A DNA stretch of 12,991 nt from Candidatus Altarchaeota archaeon (GTDB lineage Archaea; Altiarchaeota; Altiarchaeia; IMC4; SCGC-AAA252-I15). Below, one piece after another: positions 12,545 to 12,991 of the stretch. A program made the position numbers and the translations under genes. The stretch lies in contig JAHIYG010000225.1 of the NCBI GenBank assembly GCA_018815265.1, positions 1-12,991 on the forward strand, written 5' to 3'. Under the pieces are notes generated by a model that saw only the letters and a list, made by a program, of their open reading frames with translations, did no database searches and was not told the origin of the DNA. Position 1 is the first letter of the stretch; the number at the start of each line of letters is the position of its first letter.

Positions 12545-12991
12545 TTAACAGATTCTGGGCACTAGCCTGCCCATGGGCTGCGGCAGCATCCGTTTGCCTA
12601 GGAAGGTCTGCAGTATCACTTCTCTCCCTGAGACTACATCCCCGACTATTGCAGCGTCTTTGTTGTATCTCCTAAGTTTTTTCTCAACATCCTCTGCATT
12701 CTCCCTCTGTGCTATGCATATGAATCTGCCTTCGCATGCCAGATGGTAGGGGTCGACACCCAGCATTTCCGAAACCCTTCTTACTTCATCTTTGACAGGT
12801 ATATCGGATTCCTCAATCCTCATTCCAATATTGTATCTCTCGCATATTTCATTTGTTGCTGCAGCCAGTCCCCCGCGGGTTATGTCCTTTGCAACCTTTA
12901 TCTTTCTTGAGACAGACGATATTTCCTCTAGCAACGGCTTCGCGTCAGAGACTATCTTTGTTTCATAGTCGAATCTTTTTGACAGCAATGC
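12545..12991 (-). CDS. hypE: Hydrogenase maturation protein HypE, partial (N-terminus beyond right edge)
   Basis: The C-terminal 148 residues of HypE, open to the window edge. HypE receives the carbamoyl group from HypF on its C-terminal Cys and dehydrates it with ATP to a thiocyanate, the source of the CN ligands. The essential C-terminal motif is present: MGRLVPRIC, ending in Cys. Also visible are KDITRGGLAAATNEI, equivalent to the RDxTRGGLA motif of the PurM/SelD-type ATP-binding fold, then IPVKDEVRRVSEMLGVDPYHLACEG, the usual start of the C-terminal domain. The gene is about 330 residues in the family, so slightly over half lies beyond 12991. It is followed after 10 bases by hypA, in one operon. 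Confidence 0.96.
   Translation of the reverse strand, partial: ALLSKRFDYETKIVSDAKPLLEEISSVSRKIKVAKDITRGGLAAATNEICERYNIGMRIEESDIPVKDEVRRVSEMLGVDPYHLACEGRFICIAQRENAEDVEKKLRRYNKDAAIVGDVVSGREVILQTFLGKRMLPQPMGRLVPRIC

Noticed and set aside
12083..12675. Plus-strand open frames opposite hypA and hypE
   Set aside because: They are shadows of hyp genes whose motifs are clear on the minus strand.
1..12991. CRISPR array, tRNA, rRNA, insertion sequence or phage genes
   Set aside because: I found no regularly spaced repeats, cloverleaf-like segments, transposase motifs or phage proteins on either strand.

Overview
This window looks archaeal. The signs are TATA-like boxes in place of bacterial -35/-10 promoters, an archaeal GatC-like protein, a single-domain KaiC/RAD55-type ATPase, a TrpB2-class tryptophan synthase beta homologue, and a secreted lipoprotein with six-cysteine and thrombospondin type 3 repeats. 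The hydrogenase maturation genes point to an anaerobe. I cannot name the lineage from this sequence: no rRNA or marker gene is present and no methanogenesis gene is seen. The DNA is densely coded. The largest non-coding gaps are only about 85-100 bases, and several gene ends touch or overlap.

Layout, left to right. (1) A minus-strand group covers 1-2380: lipoprotein, then a YfcE/MJ0936-type phosphoesterase, then an unrecognised protein running off the left edge. (2) Positions 2475-3178 hold a plus-strand rubrerythrin-like protein converging on a minus-strand GatC-like protein, with overlapping stop codons. (3) A plus-strand operon at 3209-5263 starts only 30 bases from the GatC-like gene. It holds a HycI/HybD-type hydrogenase maturation protease, a DUF318-type permease, and the TIGR03943/YcgQ-like partner of that permease. 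(4) A minus-strand group at 8522-5266 holds trpB2, a KaiC-like ATPase and an ATP-NAD/AcoX-like kinase. (5) On the plus strand at 8621-9253 are two small, mutually related membrane proteins, followed by hypF. (6) On the minus strand, hypE (partial), hypA and hypB converge on hypF and overlap its 3' end.

Functionally the main theme is [NiFe]-hydrogenase assembly. HypF and HypE make the CN ligands, HypA and HypB insert nickel, and the HycI-like peptidase trims the large subunit. HypC, HypD and the hydrogenase subunits are not in the window. The permease pair shares an operon with the peptidase, so it may have a metal or cofactor role in hydrogenase assembly, but this is inference.

A recurring regulatory pattern is visible. 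Genes that begin transcription units tend to have a TATA-like box about 25-28 bases before the start codon and no Shine-Dalgarno sequence, which suggests leaderless mRNAs. Genes inside operons more often have Shine-Dalgarno sequences. The most distinctive candidates for new biology are the reciprocal 30-base divergent promoter at 3176-3209, the duplicated small membrane-protein pair before hypF, the long hypA/hypB overlap, and the peptidase-permease operon. I see no CRISPR array, tRNA, rRNA, insertion sequence or phage gene.
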